NCBI RefSeq assembly: GCF_000740895.1
Contig: NC_025260.1
Location: forward strand, 2,584,001-2,648,000
Length of the DNA stretch: 64,000 nucleotides
Direction: 5' to 3'
DNA from: Theileria orientalis strain Shintoku
Taxonomy: Eukaryota; Apicomplexa; Aconoidasida; Piroplasmida; Theileriidae
A model generated the notes under the pieces. That model was not told the origin of the DNA. It saw nothing but the letters and a program-made list of their open reading frames with translations, and searched no databases. Both the position numbers and the translations under genes were made by a program. Below, in pieces: positions 12,181 to 22,532 of this stretch (positions are counted from its first letter, which is position 1; the number at the start of each line of letters is the position of its first letter).

Positions 12181-13389
12181 GGTGATATAAAATTTTAAAA
12201 AAATAATTTACAAATTTAGTGTGTAGAAAAAGATTAATAACGAAACGTGAGTTGACGAATACACTCACACGCGACGAAGGAAATTGTTTAGAAGTGTCTA
12301 AAATGAAAATACTACCGTTTCAGTAAAAAATATGATCAAAAAACGATTATTCCTAATAAAATTACAAAATAATTAATTAATTTACAATTAAGTACAGCGA
12401 CTTAGGAAATCCCCATAGCAAGGCCAGAGAAGTACAGAGAGTTAAAAATGTCCAGTACAGAATTTTTAATTTCAATATTTAGTATACACCTCACATATGC
12501 GTGAAATTGTCTGCTATTTTACGAAATATGTGTTCAAAATAATAACTTTTTAGTATAAATTAAAACAAATCGACGCACATATGTCTATGAAAAATAATCA
12601 TAGAGCCACTTACACATTTGATTCAAAATCTCTGTATAAAATGCAAACATCATATAATGGTTAATTATGTATTAGAAACTAAAAAAATATTAAAATTAAA
12701 AAACTTATAAATTTTATTGTCTGATGGAATCTTTAGAAGATTCCTTAACGATCAACACGAGGAATAAAAATTTAAGATGACTTCTGTATTTTTATAGAAA
12801 GACAATGGCAGTGTAAACTGAACTTATATTTGAAATTAAAGATGTGTGTTCAAATAAGTTACAATTTTGAAAAGAGGCTGCATAATGGAAATGGCAGAGA
12901 TGTAAAATTTTTTACTATTTTGTTTTTTGATTAAACAGAGTTAAAATATATTAAAGAACTGAAAAGCGTAGTTATTTGCAGTTCAAAATAAGTAAATTAA
13001 GGTAGTAAATTGCTATTTAATAGAGGGGTAACTCTTTATCCAGAAATGTGATAAATATTCAATAAAATTCAATGATTTCTTGTTAATGGTCAATTAATAA
13101 AATAAGAAATGGTTGTGTGTCATTTAAATAGGTTTGAATGTTAAAATACGGAATTAAGCCTTTTAAACTCTGGGCAGCGAGCCCTACGCGGATCCTTGAC
13201 CATTGGTATATATAATCATTTTAGCAAACAAGATATTTATATAGATAATAATATTTTTATATAGATGTAAATATGGAAAGGATTAATTATGATTACGCCA
13301 CATCAAATGGCGACTTACACTACTGTGTACTTTTAACAACAAGAGTTATTGCCTACTTCAAAAAACAGAAAATTTAAAATATATAAAGT
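12181..13389. other. Long AT-rich spacer between the two MFS genes
   Basis: About 1.2 kb of AT-rich DNA with no open frame that I accept. It should contain the promoter of MFS gene A and the 3' UTR of MFS gene B. A short GC-richer island at about 13155-13205 can fold as GGGC-AGCGA-GCCC and stands out from its surroundings. Confidence 0.6.
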
Positions 13390-15238
13390 TTAATTTGTAT
13401 CCAGTCGTGATAAAGTTCGCTTGTAAGCAGGTTCCTTCACTACTTCAACCTGAGTTAGCTTCATTTCTGCCTCTACTTTGTCTTGAACAGCCTTTGAATC
13501 CTTGTCTAAAGAAAAAATTAAACGACTAGACTTACAATATGTAGGAAACATGGTGAAATAGAAGATGATTGTCGAAATTGTGGAAAATATGCACAGACAG
13601 GCAATGCCGTCCCTCAGAGCAAAGGCGTTCTTTCTTAACATGTGATATGGCATCTCCTTAATCTCCATTATAGTCTCCTGATACCCGAAAACGTCCTTCA
13701 CAAAGAAGCCCATCAAAGAGGGGAAAACAAAGGCACTGGGGACACCGGCCACAGTTAACACCTGAGTGTGGATTAAGATTGGATTAACTTACGGAGGCGA
13801 TTCCGAAGCTTTGCTCAGACGGCATGACAACATTTAATAATACAGAGCGATCAACGAAAGAAATTGAGGAGAAAGTACTCCCTAGAAAAAGGAGCCCAAT
13901 GACAAATATCGCATAGCGTTTCAAAATGTTGTCAAATGTTATTCCAAAGAGAAGAGAAGTTAGAAGAACCAGCCTCAAGGAACAACAAAAAACACCTAAG
14001 ATAAATTCATTTAAAGTTGAACTAAGATAACTGAATAATTAAAGTTTATCTAGCTTAAATATGGGATACCCATTGAAAGACGACCATATTTGGGGAATCT
14101 TCGGTGTAGATAGTCTGCTAAAATACCGCCAAGAATACCACCAGTGGCACTGCCAATTATAACAACACCTGTTGTTATTCCCGCCCAGAAATTAGATAAT
14201 TTACAGTACTGAAGGTAAATTGTGAGAAAGGTGGCCGAAGTGTAGACCCCCTGAGAGAAGAAAGTCTAAGGTAAGACAGTTAGGTGGGCAAAAAGATGAT
14301 CAACTTACCAGTAACGTGAGCAGGATGACAGTGCGAACAGTGGCTGTTGCCATGAATCGGTTCCAAATGGTAGCAACCTTATACTTTGCTTTCGAATCTG
14401 CACAAGAGTCAATAATGTCCTTCAGAGAACGGTAATTCTTAGTCTTTAACTGTGGAATGAGAAAAAGAAGAGGTATGGAAATGAGACAAAGAACTCCGAG
14501 GACGAAAGAGCAAATTCGCCACCCGTAAACGTCGAAGTACTTGTTCGTAGACAAGGTAGTAACCACAATGGAGCAAATAAGGCGCCCGAGGTTGCAAACC
14601 GCGTGCATAACGCCGAAGGCGTAGCCAGCATTGGGCTCTTCGGCGAGAACAACATACTTCTGACTGACAGGAAGGGCACTTCCAATCATGATTCCATTGA
14701 GAAAACGGAAAATGACCATCTAAAGAAGAATGAAGCAGCTTCCTTTTAGTATTATCCAAGGTGTGATTGGCGCTGGAACAGAAGAGTAGATACTAGTGGT
14801 AAAAACATATTAAGTTGAACAAAAAGTAACTGAACAAATAAATAAACGTGAGAATGAATAGAGTAAATCTGTGAAACTAACCGAAAAAAATTCCCTAAGG
14901 AAACTAAGGATCATGACTATGAAGCCAGACGATGCAATGGATACGATTAAAATATATTTTAACTCAAAGAGGTCTGAAATGATACCCCAAACGGGAACGA
15001 AAACCAGGAGCGTTACCTGCTCAACAACAACGAAAACTGAAATCTTCTTTGGAGAGAAACCCATGTCCTTTTCTAGGCCCAGCATGGAGGATGTGAGAAA
15101 CTGCATATGTATAAACTGTAAAAGATTGGCTACATTTATGTAAGAAAAAACAAAACCAGGTTTCTGGTAACTCTTTAAAACAGTCTCCTTGCAGGACTTC
15201 TCATTAGAATGAGAGTCCGCACTGAGAGTTATAGCCAT
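13390..15238 (-). CDS. Major facilitator superfamily transporter, paralogue B
   Basis: Five exons, 15238-14882, 14719-14309, 14265-14070, 13995-13793 and 13761-13390, give 512 residues. The introns are 162, 43, 74 and 31 nt. Exons 3 and 4 are exactly as long as in paralogue A (196 and 203 nt), and the splice phases match. Signatures include WGIISDLFELKYI after TM2, RFLNGIMIGSALPVSQKY in TM4 and GGILGGILADYLHRRFPKYG between TM8 and TM9. The C-terminal tail is longer than in A and is charged (Lys/Glu-rich, about 50 residues), probably cytosolic and possibly regulatory. The start used is the first ATG in frame; an upstream open stretch lacks an ATG close to a plausible context. The substrate is unknown. 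Confidence 0.87.
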
Positions 15239-15666
15239 TCCAGTCCCGGTGAAAGTAAAACGTCCCCTACCCTGAAAGTAATCTATAATACAACTATAAT
15301 ACAAAAAACAATGAAACTGTGAGCCTTAAACCCAAATTATAGTCATCTTCCAAGCTTCCCCATACACAGCAGAGATTCATGGAAAAATGAGAAAAAAACT
15401 AGATAGATGTGTAAAATACATTTATATACATGTTGGAAACAAGTAAATCTAATAGACAGTACTAGTTAAACGGAAATGTGTAAGGGTCCAGGTCTTGTAT
15501 TTTTAGTCAGACTAGCCACGGCTGTACCAAAAATATTTCCAGAAACGGACCCGTATACAGGTTTATATGAAATATATGGTCTGTGGTATATGTATTGTGT
15601 ATATGAAAATGGAAATACGAGTATATAGGGGAAAATAGAGTAAAAAATCAGTAAAGTTAATTTGAA
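15239..15666. other. Intergenic spacer with a possible structured element
   Basis: This lies between two leftward genes. It is AT-rich except for 15480-15555, where GGGTCC and GGACCC bracket 57 nt that contain further short hairpins. No T-loop or anticodon arm of a tRNA can be found in it, so I leave it unassigned. Confidence 0.5.
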
Positions 15667-16926
15667 TCACTTCTTTCCAGAGCCATTGTTGCCCTTGCCC
15701 TTGTTTGGCAGGAGGAAGACACGACCCTTGATAAACAGCGGAGCCTCACTCGAGGGGTAAAAGGGCTCATCTTCAGGAACGGAGCCGTGGAGCTTCTGAG
15801 TGGTGACGTTGTTGAGAGAGTCAGGGAAGAGGTCCCTGGCCTCCCGCAAGTCGTGGTCGAGCATGTCAAGCACAGTGTGCTGTTCCTCAATGAGCTTCTC
15901 AAGGTCTCTGCACGCAAGCAGGAGCTTGATAAGCTCGTACTGGTCCCTAGTGTCCACCTTTTGAAAGTGCTTCGACATCTCAGACATGCTGGTAAAGGGC
16001 TTCCTCCTGGGCCTGAGAAACCCGTTGATGAACTTCCAGTTGTCCTTAGGGAGATCAAATTGGTGCCTGTCGTTGAGTTTTTGAACCATGCCGTAGCTGA
16101 GAGGGTGAGCCAACTCCTTTTTCCACTTGCCCTCCACATACTCAGGGTTGTAGTTGTTGTATAGATTGGGAGTTTGAGCGCGTTTATTAGCAGGAGTCTT
16201 TCCCTTTAAGTCCTTGGACGCCATGGACCTGATTTGATTGATCCGCCTCTCGATCTTTAGCCAGGGTGAGTAGCCAACATCTTCCCTCTCGTCGTTACCG
16301 AAATTAAGGCTGTCGTTAAGTCCACTAGCATCATCGCCGTTATGAGCAGCATCTGATACATTAGAAGCGGCCTTTGACGATTTGTCGGTTTCCATAGAAG
16401 CGGGCTTTGAAGGCCACTGTGAGTCAGGGTTACCATCATTTGGAGTGGGCTTGGTAGTGAGCTTCTTATACTGAGGAACGCCCAAATCGTTTAAAATACT
16501 GGAGTTGTTTAATCGAGCGGCAAGGTCATCATGAAAGGACCCACTCGAAGGTTTTCTGCCGTTCAATAAGGTGGTCTTACGCTCGAAATCTTTCGAGCTT
16601 TGACTAAAAGCCTGAACAGGCGCAACCTGAGCATCAGAATGTGAATTCCCCTGAACAGAATCGGGCTCGTTGTGAGATTCGTTGGAACTGAGCTTACTTA
16701 CACTTAAACTGCCGTGACTGACTAGTTTTGTTAATTTGTCTTGAACTTTTTGGCCAGAATTGTCATCCACAGGCCTCGTAGCGGACGAACTAGATCCGGA
16801 ATGCAAAGATTTTGCCAAAGGCGGATTTTTTGGCAAAAGAACAGGAGCTAATTTTGGTGCCACTTTCGGAACTAGAATGGATGAGGCCTTTTTGGGAACA
16901 ATCAGTGGTAATTTAGGTACTGCCAT
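15667..16926 (-). CDS. Unrecognised protein, single exon
   Basis: An uninterrupted frame of 419 residues with consistent GC-rich coding composition. The N-terminal 40 residues are rich in Pro, Lys, Val and Leu (PKLPLIVPKK-type repeats). Residues about 45-210 are Ser/Asn/Asp-rich and look disordered. The C-terminal half looks folded, with WLKIERRINQI, an Asn/Tyr-rich stretch, a WKKEL segment, a basic RPRRKP patch and a helical region with LLACRDLEKLIEEQH. The end is Gly/Asn/Lys-rich. There is no signal peptide and no transmembrane segment, so it is probably cytosolic or nuclear. I do not recognise a domain. Confidence 0.75.
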   Translation of the reverse strand: MAVPKLPLIVPKKASSILVPKVAPKLAPVLLPKNPPLAKSLHSGSSSSATRPVDDNSGQKVQDKLTKLVSHGSLSVSKLSSNESHNEPDSVQGNSHSDAQVAPVQAFSQSSKDFERKTTLLNGRKPSSGSFHDDLAARLNNSSILNDLGVPQYKKLTTKPTPNDGNPDSQWPSKPASMETDKSSKAASNVSDAAHNGDDASGLNDSLNFGNDEREDVGYSPWLKIERRINQIRSMASKDLKGKTPANKRAQTPNLYNNYNPEYVEGKWKKELAHPLSYGMVQKLNDRHQFDLPKDNWKFINGFLRPRRKPFTSMSEMSKHFQKVDTRDQYELIKLLLACRDLEKLIEEQHTVLDMLDHDLREARDLFPDSLNNVTTQKLHGSVPEDEPFYPSSEAPLFIKGRVFLLPNKGKGNNGSGKK

Positions 16927-17440
16927 TACAAGTTAAATTTAATTTAAAAATCGACCATTAAATTTTAAATAAATGAAAAGTTTATAGTACAAAATAAATA
17001 ATAAAATGATAAAATATAATTTGAGGCCAAATTTAGGTCATAAAAACAACTTAACTTGAAAATGTGATTGGGTCGCACCAGTGTGCTTGATTCAAACTGG
17101 ATAATAAAATTGGAAAATAGAGGCAGAATAATATGAAAGACAAAGTAAATAAGAGCTATAAATAGTAATCAATCAAAAATGATAAATTGAACATAATAGT
17201 ATACACATTCTGAAAAATTTTTAAACCCTTATATACTTGTATCATTTAAATTGGTTTTATAAATAATATATATTTTTCTACTATTTAGTTATTATTAATG
17301 TATATTTTAATAAATTTGAAAATGTTTCACCACATAAGCATTGATATATGAAGATGTGTAACATACATATTCACACTTATTGCTCATTTTACCATAACAT
17401 TGTTACAAAAATTTAATGTTTAAAAATATTTTATAGTCAG
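16927..17440. other. AT-rich divergent spacer
   Basis: This is the shared upstream region of the leftward unrecognised gene and the rightward SUV3 gene. It is very AT-rich with several T-runs. I see no gene in it and no motif I can name. Confidence 0.6.
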
Positions 17441-19804
17441 ATGGCAATCTTCTATCGCAATAAAATACTTAATAGATTGCTATCACCTCCTAGGTCGAAA
17501 CTACACTCGAGTTCAATCTCTACTATCACTAAAACATACAATAAATACAATGCAACTCTGCCTTTTACAGAAAAGGAAAAGATTCTCCTCAATAATACAA
17601 TTATTTCACTCCTAAATGACGCAAATTGGATATCGTCACTTACACATAAGGGGATTCCATCATTTTTTGTTAGAAATCATGAATTTAGAAATAAATTTAT
17701 GGAATATATAGATAAATCAAACGAAGCTAGAATGTTTATTAGAGATAATTTGAATGTGTTTATGGCCTATAATTTAAACGAGAGATTTGAGTCGGAATAT
17801 ATCCTAGTTAATTTGGCAGAGTATATAAGTTCATTTGTAGTAGACAATATGCCTAACCTCATGGTAGCATGTCAAGCAGTAAGACACCTCGCAGTAAGTT
17901 GGAGTAGTGTAATGGTTAATAGGACTTTCGATCATTCGAAAGTGATTCGACAAATAAAGTTGGAAGGAAAGTGTACGTACACATAGGACCACCGAACAGC
18001 GGGAAGACTCATGAAGCAATATCAAGGCTGTCGAAGGCAAAGAATGGAATATACTGTTCGCCACTGAGGCTGCTAGCATGGGAAATGCACAGCAGGCTGA
18101 ATAGGTCAAATGTGCCATGCGCACTCCTAACGGGCCAGGAGAAAGTGGACAACAACGAGGTAGGGACCAGCTTCAAATGGATTATTAGAACCATATATCC
18201 TGCACGGTGGAAATGGTGCCATACGAGAGGAGTTACGAAGTCGCAGTGTTGGACGAGATGCAAATGGTAGGAGACAGAACGCGTGGATACGCGTGGACGA
18301 AGGCGTTTTGGGGATTGAAGGTAACTAATTGGTAAAAAATAGAAATTTATAGACCAAGGAACTACACATATGCGGAAGTAACGCATGCCTAACTCTGGCA
18401 AGGAAGCTGGCGGATATAAGGGGGGATACGGTAAGAAGAGATGAGAATAAGGATATGTAGTTGGAAGTGTATGAGCACGCAAGGCTGGGGAAACTTAAAG
18501 TATTGGACAACGTAGTCAAATTAGAGAGTCTGGAACCGGGAGATTGCGTAGTATGCTTCTCAAGAAATGAAGCATTTAAACTAAGAGATCAAATAGAATC
18601 AACCGTCTACGAGTGGGACCCGAGAGATACTACAATCGGTAACACACAAAGAAAGAATGGTGATAGACCCATAACGAGCATAGTGTATGGATCACTGCCA
18701 CCCGAAACGAGGTGTAAGCAAATAGAAAGTTTTAATAACAGGGACACGAAGATACTGATAGCGTCGGACGTTATAGGGATGGGAGTGAACGTGTCAATAA
18801 GAAGAATAATATTCAACAAGCTGACGAAGTACGACGGAAGTGAGTCGAGAGTACTCAATGCAGCAGAAGTGCAGCAGATAGCAGGGAGAGCAGGAAGATA
18901 CGGGTTAGAGTGCGGAGAGGGCGAGGTGAGCTGTGTGAGGAAGAAGGACCTGCCAGTGCTGAAGGAGCTAATGAGTACGGAGCCGCCGCAAATAGAGAAG
19001 GCGGTGATATCACCGAGCCCAGAAGTGTTTGAAGCGTTTAACTTGGCACTAAACCAGGCGACAGGGTCACGGCACTCACTATCAGACGTTACACAGCTGT
19101 AAGTGGTTAATAGTCATAGGCACAGAGACACACGAGTAGAGACGGCACATCTATCCGTACGTAAAAACACGAATATAAGCCTCACATATATCCATGCATA
19201 AAAACGTGCAAATAAATAACACATACACGTAAATAAAACCATGTTAACAAAGATAATGATGATAATAGGATAACATCGATGGCAAAAGTGGGAAAGAATT
19301 TTGCAATGTGTGACTTTGTTCAGGTGAATACAGTGGCAAAGTGCCTAGAAGGAATAAACCTCCCGTTTGAAGTGTACAAGCACTATTTGCTAGTACCGAT
19401 GGGATCACCGCTGACATCACTGGTGGTAAGGGCGTACGCAGCAAGCCACGCACTGCTTAACAAGGTGAAAATATCTAACATAATAAATGAGGCGTGCCTC
19501 GAGTTAAACTTCGATGATCTTAACAGGATATCGGCAAACGAGGAGGTGAAGAGGCTCGAATTACTGTACGAGGTAAGGCAACCAGCGCAAACAGTCGATG
19601 TTTCAGGCTCTCGACATTTACACGTGGCTCTCAAACAAGTTCCCCAGTGTGTACGTGGATGGGAATGCGGTCGCCGAGTTGAAGACTAAGATATCAGCTG
19701 TCCTCTCGAGGCTCCTAAGCGAGGTCCACGAAGGCAGTTCAGAGGAGCTGAGCGATGCCTACATCTCAAGGGAAATACTGAGGCCGGAATTTACGATTGC
19801 ATAA
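17441..19804 (+). CDS. SUV3: SUV3-type ATP-dependent RNA helicase
   Basis: Seven exons, 17441-17893, 17923-18159, 18189-18320, 18353-18430, 18461-19098, 19269-19572 and 19607-19804, give 679 residues. The introns are 29, 29, 32, 30, 170 and 34 nt. Motifs of the Suv3 branch of superfamily 2 are clear. Motif I is GPPNSGKT (173-180). [11 protein letters not shown] follows (motif Ia). Motif II is LDEMQM (251-256) with DRTRGYAWT after it. ICGSNA, the family-typical [26 protein letters not shown] and [11 protein letters not shown] (motif VI, near 439-449) come next. A helical C-terminal domain ends the protein. Suv3 acts in mitochondrial RNA turnover as partner of an exoribonuclease. The basic N-terminus is compatible with mitochondrial import. 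It converges on the SF1 gene. Confidence 0.95.
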
Positions 19805-19805
19805 T

Positions 19806-19985
19806 GTTAATTACTCAGCCGTAATGGCTTATCCACATGTATATATGTGTATGCTTGTATGTATACACATACGTTTGTAAGTATGCTTATTCAGAAGTGT
19901 ATATATACAAGACTAATATATATATACATGTACATAAGTATATATGTGTGTGCATATACACATGTTGAGTATAACAGGTTAAAAT
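19806..19985. repeat. TA/TG-rich simple repeat between convergent genes
   Basis: The short spacer between the 3' ends of the SUV3 and SF1 genes is almost entirely made of imperfect TATA/TGTG/CATA units, with several near-palindromic stretches such as TGTATACACATA. Open frames through it are by-products of the repeat. It may serve as the polyadenylation or termination region of both genes, which is inference. Confidence 0.8.
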
Positions 19986-19994
19986 CTAAGAAAT

Positions 19995-21521
19995 TCAAGA
20001 TGGCGGCATCACGCCGTCATCATCAGGTGGAGGCGGCTGCACAGGATCGTCAGCTGGCTCCTGAGGCTGCACGTACTGAGGGGCCTGGTATTGATACTGA
20101 TACTGGGTCTGAGCCTGCAATTGGGCCTGTGCTTGAGATTGCGCCTGAGCCTGAGCCTGTGCCTGCTGTTGCTGATAGTAGTACTGCTGCATCTGGTTGT
20201 AGTACTGCTGATACTGTAAGGTCTGGTACTGCTGCTGGTAATAGGCCATCTGATACTGCTGTAACTTCTGAACAGATTCAGGGTCGGTTGGAGCGGGTTG
20301 GACTGCCTTAACCTCCTAAAAAGGTATAAGTTATAAAAGGTAAACGGCATATTAGAGCGTACCTTCACGGGTCTACTGGGATCCTGGTACTGTTGAGCGA
20401 CCAAATGTGACACGTTAATGCCCTTTGCCAATTTACAATCACTGGTGATGTGTCCCATGTCACCACACAAAGCGCATTTCTATAAACGAGTTAATATTAA
20501 AGATGAAGTGAGTAAATAGGGAGGTAAGGGGGCTAGTAGGCGAGTAAACGTACCACTTCAACTCTAGGTATGTTTTGAATTGGCATATCCTGGCACTCGT
20601 GGGCCCTGTGGCCACTGCCGCCGCATATACTGCAGCGTCCGATGTCGACGACACCCAAGGCCACACCGTTGACTAGTGCAAGCTGTTCGAGGCCGATCCT
20701 CTTGAACTCCTCGTGCTTCGGGTGGAACGGGTCAAGAAGGGGCTCTATGAGCTCAACTGCGCGCTGCACACACTCCTCCTTGTCTGCGCTGATGTGCACG
20801 TGCATCGGCATGGCTGCGTCCTCCTCGGTCTGGTGGTCGCGGTTCTTCCCATCCTTGACGGTGCCCCTGCCCCTCAGGGATATCTGAGCTCCGCTCTCAG
20901 CCTCGAGACGCTTGTGATTGCACCCTCTGGGCCCAATGACAAGTCCCATGAAGTTGTAGTCCGGATACTAAAGAAGATAAAAAGAAAGTAAAGTACCTTG
21001 TCCATTGGAATGATGATCTTCCTGACCTTCTTGAGCGGCTTGTAATCCGCGGAAGCCACGAACCCGGGCAGGTTCTTCAGAAGGTACTCAACGAGTCTGT
21101 TGTACTCCTCGTTCATTGAGTTTTTGACCCTGACGTCGCGCGTGTTGACCCTGCTCCCGTTTTTATCGTACACAGGGGGGGGCGAAGGCGGCCTAATCTC
21201 AGGATCCACGTACTCCAGCTCGCCTGAGGTTATCTTTCTGGCGAGTTCGTCGTGCCTCTGCTCCCTCAGAAACTGGTCGATTTGCGATGGCGTCAGCCCG
21301 GGCGGAAGATCGACGTATGGTGGCGGCAAAAAGGGTTTATCTTCCTCAGTCCCCCAACGCGATCCGAGATCATCGTCGGAGTAGTTATAGGCCCTGCTTG
21401 CCAGCATTTTTAGCTCCCCAAGAAACGATTTTGTGGAGTTGTGGATTATCAGAGATTTTCCATTGTCGATCCTGCCCCAACGGGTATGACGACGGCGCTC
21501 AGGCTTGGTTTCAGTCGACAT
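19995..21521 (-). CDS. SF1: Branchpoint-binding protein / splicing factor 1
   Basis: Four exons, 21521-20997, 20967-20554, 20479-20363 and 20315-19995, give 458 residues; the introns are 29, 74 and 47 nt. SF1/BBP binds the intron branchpoint in the early spliceosome. An N-terminal basic motif with a tryptophan (RRRHTRWGR, near 9-17) resembles the U2AF-ligand motif. The helix-hairpin and Pro-rich region follow. A KH-QUA2 domain contains LVIGPRGCNHKRLE (from about residue 184). Two CCHC zinc knuckles are complete: CSICGGSGHRAHEC and CALCGDMGHITSDC. The C-terminus is a Gln/Tyr/Ala-rich tail ending in prolines. The ATG at 21521 is used because the in-frame upstream codons are only alternative starts. 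The family assignment is firm. Confidence 0.96.
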
Positions 21522-22532
21522 TAAAAACACTCACAAGAAGTAAAAATTACTTTTTAAATAACTATGTGGTATAAATAAAAATATTTTACGAATAGTGAAT
21601 TACTATAAAAATAAGAAATAAGTAAAACAACCAAATACAAAACAAACAGTATAATTTATAAACATATAAAGTCTAGAATTGTAGTAAGAATAAAACCGAA
21701 TTGTTTATTCTGTAAAGTTAAATTATGAGTTAACAAATTATTATTGGGAACAAAATATGATTTGATCATTATAAAATTATGTAGCTCCAACCTTCTCCTT
21801 ATAAACACATATAGTACACATTTTGTCAAATATTAATTAAAACACATTATAATCTGAGTTCATTTATAACCACTGAATTAAATAAAGTACCTGTACATCA
21901 AAAACACACATAACAAATACGATATACTATCTTATTTAGAATTAGACAGACATCAAATATGAGTACATGAATGTATTGATGAGAGGAAAATGAATAAAAT
22001 TTACAAGAATATGGAAAAATATTGGAAGATACTACTTCTACAGCTACTGCAAGAAAATTATTAATATACGTATCACACCATATAAGTAACTTTATATATG
22101 ATCTAAAAATATATAGAGTAATCATTTGATGATAAAACCGTTACTACTACATAACGTACCAGTATTATAAAGTGGGAACAGGGCTCTCAAGTAACACAAT
22201 TAAGATATACTTCAATGTAGCCAGAATAATTTTTTAAACAAGTATTTTAATTTTTAATCAATATAATAAATATTCAATTTGTTAATTAAATGCTACGATT
22301 TAAATAACCTTCTTAAGGAGGTATATATTAGTGTAAATTAACACTAAATTTGTTTTATCAAGCATATATAAACCCAAAATATGTAAGTGATATGTTCACT
22401 ACCAAGTAATAGATTTGATAAGCCGGGTATCAATTTATGTAGTATATTAGTAGACTCTCGTTCAAATTTTATGAAATGATATCAGAATGGTGCAATTGAT
22501 GGACGAAAGTTGCCCATAGTTGTTGCGTAAAT
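21522..22532. other. AT-rich divergent spacer
   Basis: About 1 kb between the leftward SF1 gene and the rightward eIF2alpha-kinase gene, so both promoters should lie here. The only open frame of note (complement 21898-22125) has intergenic base composition and no recognisable features, so I do not call it. Confidence 0.6.

Noticed and set aside
15484..15552. Possible tRNA
   Set aside because: The closing stem and length fit, but there is no T-loop consensus, no D-arm and no anticodon stem of proper size.
19847..20311. 154-codon plus-strand frame across the TA/TG repeat
   Set aside because: The first third is simple repeat and the rest is antisense to the Gln-rich SF1 tail.
21898..22125. 75-codon frame on the complement in the SF1/kinase spacer
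   Set aside because: Hydrophobic by AT composition only; no motif and no splice partner found.
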